A stretch of DNA of 6,337 nt from JACDAS01 sp046262415 (GTDB lineage Bacteria > Actinomycetota > Thermoleophilia > Gaiellales > Gaiellaceae). Under the pieces are notes generated by a model, which was not told the DNA's origin, ran no database searches, and saw nothing but the letters and a program-made list of their open reading frames with translations. Of the stretch, positions 5,988 to 6,337 are shown piece after piece (position 1 is the stretch's first letter; every line of letters starts with the position of its first letter). Position numbers and translations under genes: made by a program. The stretch is taken from contig JBHEMU010000074.1 in assembly GCA_046262415.1 (NCBI GenBank), positions 1-6,337 on the forward strand, read 5' to 3'.

Positions 5988-6337
5988 TGGGAGCGTGGTC
6001 TCTACCCGGATGCGCTCGTGCGGTCGGCTCAGACGGAGCACGGGCAAGCCCGCGCTCCTGAGGTCGGCGTCGCAAGCGACGCCTGGGAGCGTGGTCTCTA
6101 CCCGGATGCGCTCGTGCGGTCAGCCCAGACGGAGCACGGGCAAGCCCGTGCTCCTGAGGTCGGCGTCGCAAGCGACGCCTACGAGCGTGGTCTCTCCCCG
6201 GATGCGCTCGTGCGGTCAGCTCAGACGGAGCACGGGCAAGCCCGCGCTCCTGAGGTCGGCGTCGCAAGCGACGCCTACGAGTGTGGTCTCTCCCCGGATG
6301 CGCTCGTGCGGTCGGCTCAGACGGAGCACGGGCAAGC
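5988..6337. repeat. Head-to-tail tandem array of a 96-bp unit, running off the window
   Basis: Units lie at 5988-6083, 6084-6179, 6180-6275 and 6276-6337 (the first 62 bp of a fourth). The period is exactly 96 bp each time, with no spacer. Units 1 and 2 differ at three positions and units 1 and 3 at four; unit 4 differs from unit 3 at two of its 62 bases. Only seven columns vary in all. Every full unit contains two palindromes: a 24-nt hairpin and the 18-nt GGCGTCGCAAGCGACGCC, 7 nt apart and both centred on GCAAGC. The array begins 3 bp after the isomerase stop. It is a minisatellite-like element of unknown function. High identity implies recent duplication or ongoing homogenisation. Absence of unique spacers excludes a CRISPR array, and no transposase accompanies it. 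Confidence 0.93.
6035..6083. other. Double hairpin within repeat unit 1 (also 6131-6179, 6227-6275)
   Basis: Hairpin 1 (6035-6058) has arms GGAGCACGGGC and GCCCGCGCTCC around AA, pairing over 11 positions with one A-C mismatch as read on the plus strand. Hairpin 2 (6066-6083) has perfect 8-bp arms GGCGTCGC and GCGACGCC around AA. In unit 2 the mismatch is replaced by T, making hairpin 1 perfect over 11 bp. In minus-strand RNA the same position is a G-U wobble in units 1 and 3 and A-U in unit 2. The first copy lies about 50 nt past the isomerase stop and could stabilise or terminate that transcript, although no U-tract follows. Confidence 0.6.

Larger units (their letters stand above)
5985..6337 (+). 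other. Open frame through the repeat array, in phase with the upstream isomerase
   Basis: Directly after the isomerase TAG (5982-5984) the same frame stays open for 117 codons to the window edge. It reads VWERGLYPDALVRSAQ and onward, a 32-residue peptide repeated with few changes (W/Y, Y/S and R/C). Three of the seven variable columns are silent in this frame. There is no ATG and no Shine-Dalgarno; the only in-frame start candidates are GTGs, one per unit (first at 6018). Another plus frame, with ATG at 6010, and two minus frames are also open across the units, so openness alone proves little. It is recorded as a possible read-through extension, the beginning of a repeat protein, or chance; I do not call it a gene. 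Confidence 0.25.

Noticed and set aside
4470..6047. 525-codon minus-strand open frame across truA and the isomerase
   Set aside because: Low-complexity Arg/Gly/Pro translation in the wrong frame of truA; no motif or ribosome site.
3854..6061. 735-codon plus-strand open frame across the HAD gene, truA and the isomerase
   Set aside because: It overlaps three well-supported genes, is Arg/Gly/Ala-rich with no domain, and lacks a credible start. It is a shadow frame despite its length.
5988..6337. CRISPR array
   Set aside because: The 96-bp units are contiguous and near-identical along their whole length, so there are no unique spacers, and no cas gene is present.
5988..6337. Integron attC array or iteron origin
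   Set aside because: No GTTRRRY/RYYYAAC core sites, integrase, cassette genes, rep gene or DnaA-box cluster are visible; the unit is longer than typical iterons.
6010..6337. Plus-strand frame from the repeat ATG (MRSCGRLRRSTGKP)
   Set aside because: It has an ATG in each unit but no Shine-Dalgarno, and the translation is basic low-complexity; several frames are open across the units simply because the period is a multiple of three.

Overview
The window is very G+C-rich (roughly 70 percent by eye), with strong G/C preference at third codon positions and several GTG starts. It carries ordinary bacterial housekeeping genes plus a tandem repeat array at its right edge. Protein style (an Actinobacteria-like TruA N-terminus, a PBP4-type DacB with a Sec signal, a cyclophilin lipoprotein, NAD-dependent LigA) and tight packing suggest a high-GC actinobacterium. 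A soil lineage such as Thermoleophilia (Gaiellales/Solirubrobacterales) is a reasonable guess, but that placement is inference and no marker here proves it.

Layout, left to right. Positions 1-135 hold no recognisable gene, only short palindromes. A small unrecognised coiled-coil protein (136-471, minus) is divergent from dacB (589-1797, plus), a secreted D-alanyl-D-alanine carboxypeptidase of the PBP4/S13 family. dacB converges on ligA (1744-3801, minus) and the two overlap tail-to-tail by 54 bp. ligA is preceded by an HAD phosphatase gene (3779-4414, minus), overlapping it by 23 bp, and by truA (4517-5275, minus). This gives a likely truA-HAD-ligA minus-strand unit. Between truA and the HAD gene is a 102-bp gap with a perfect 9-bp hairpin. 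Divergent from truA, with only 25 bp between the two start codons, is a lipoprotein cyclophilin-type peptidyl-prolyl isomerase (5301-5984, plus). That 25-bp gap is almost wholly an inverted repeat.

From 5988 to the window edge (6337) lies a head-to-tail array of a 96-bp unit: three full copies and 62 bp of a fourth, with no spacers. Each unit holds two GC-rich hairpins sharing a GCAAGC core. The period is a multiple of three, and the array stays open in the same reading frame as the upstream isomerase, immediately after its TAG stop. It is the least ordinary element here.

Functionally the genes cover peptidoglycan trimming (DacB), folding of exported proteins (lipoprotein PPIase), tRNA modification (TruA), DNA replication and repair (LigA) and metabolite or pyrophosphate dephosphorylation (HAD). 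They look like core genes sharing neighbourhoods rather than one dedicated pathway. I see no transposase, integrase, CRISPR array, toxin-antitoxin pair or defence gene. Apart from the repeat array and the compact truA/PPIase control region, I see no sign of an undescribed system.
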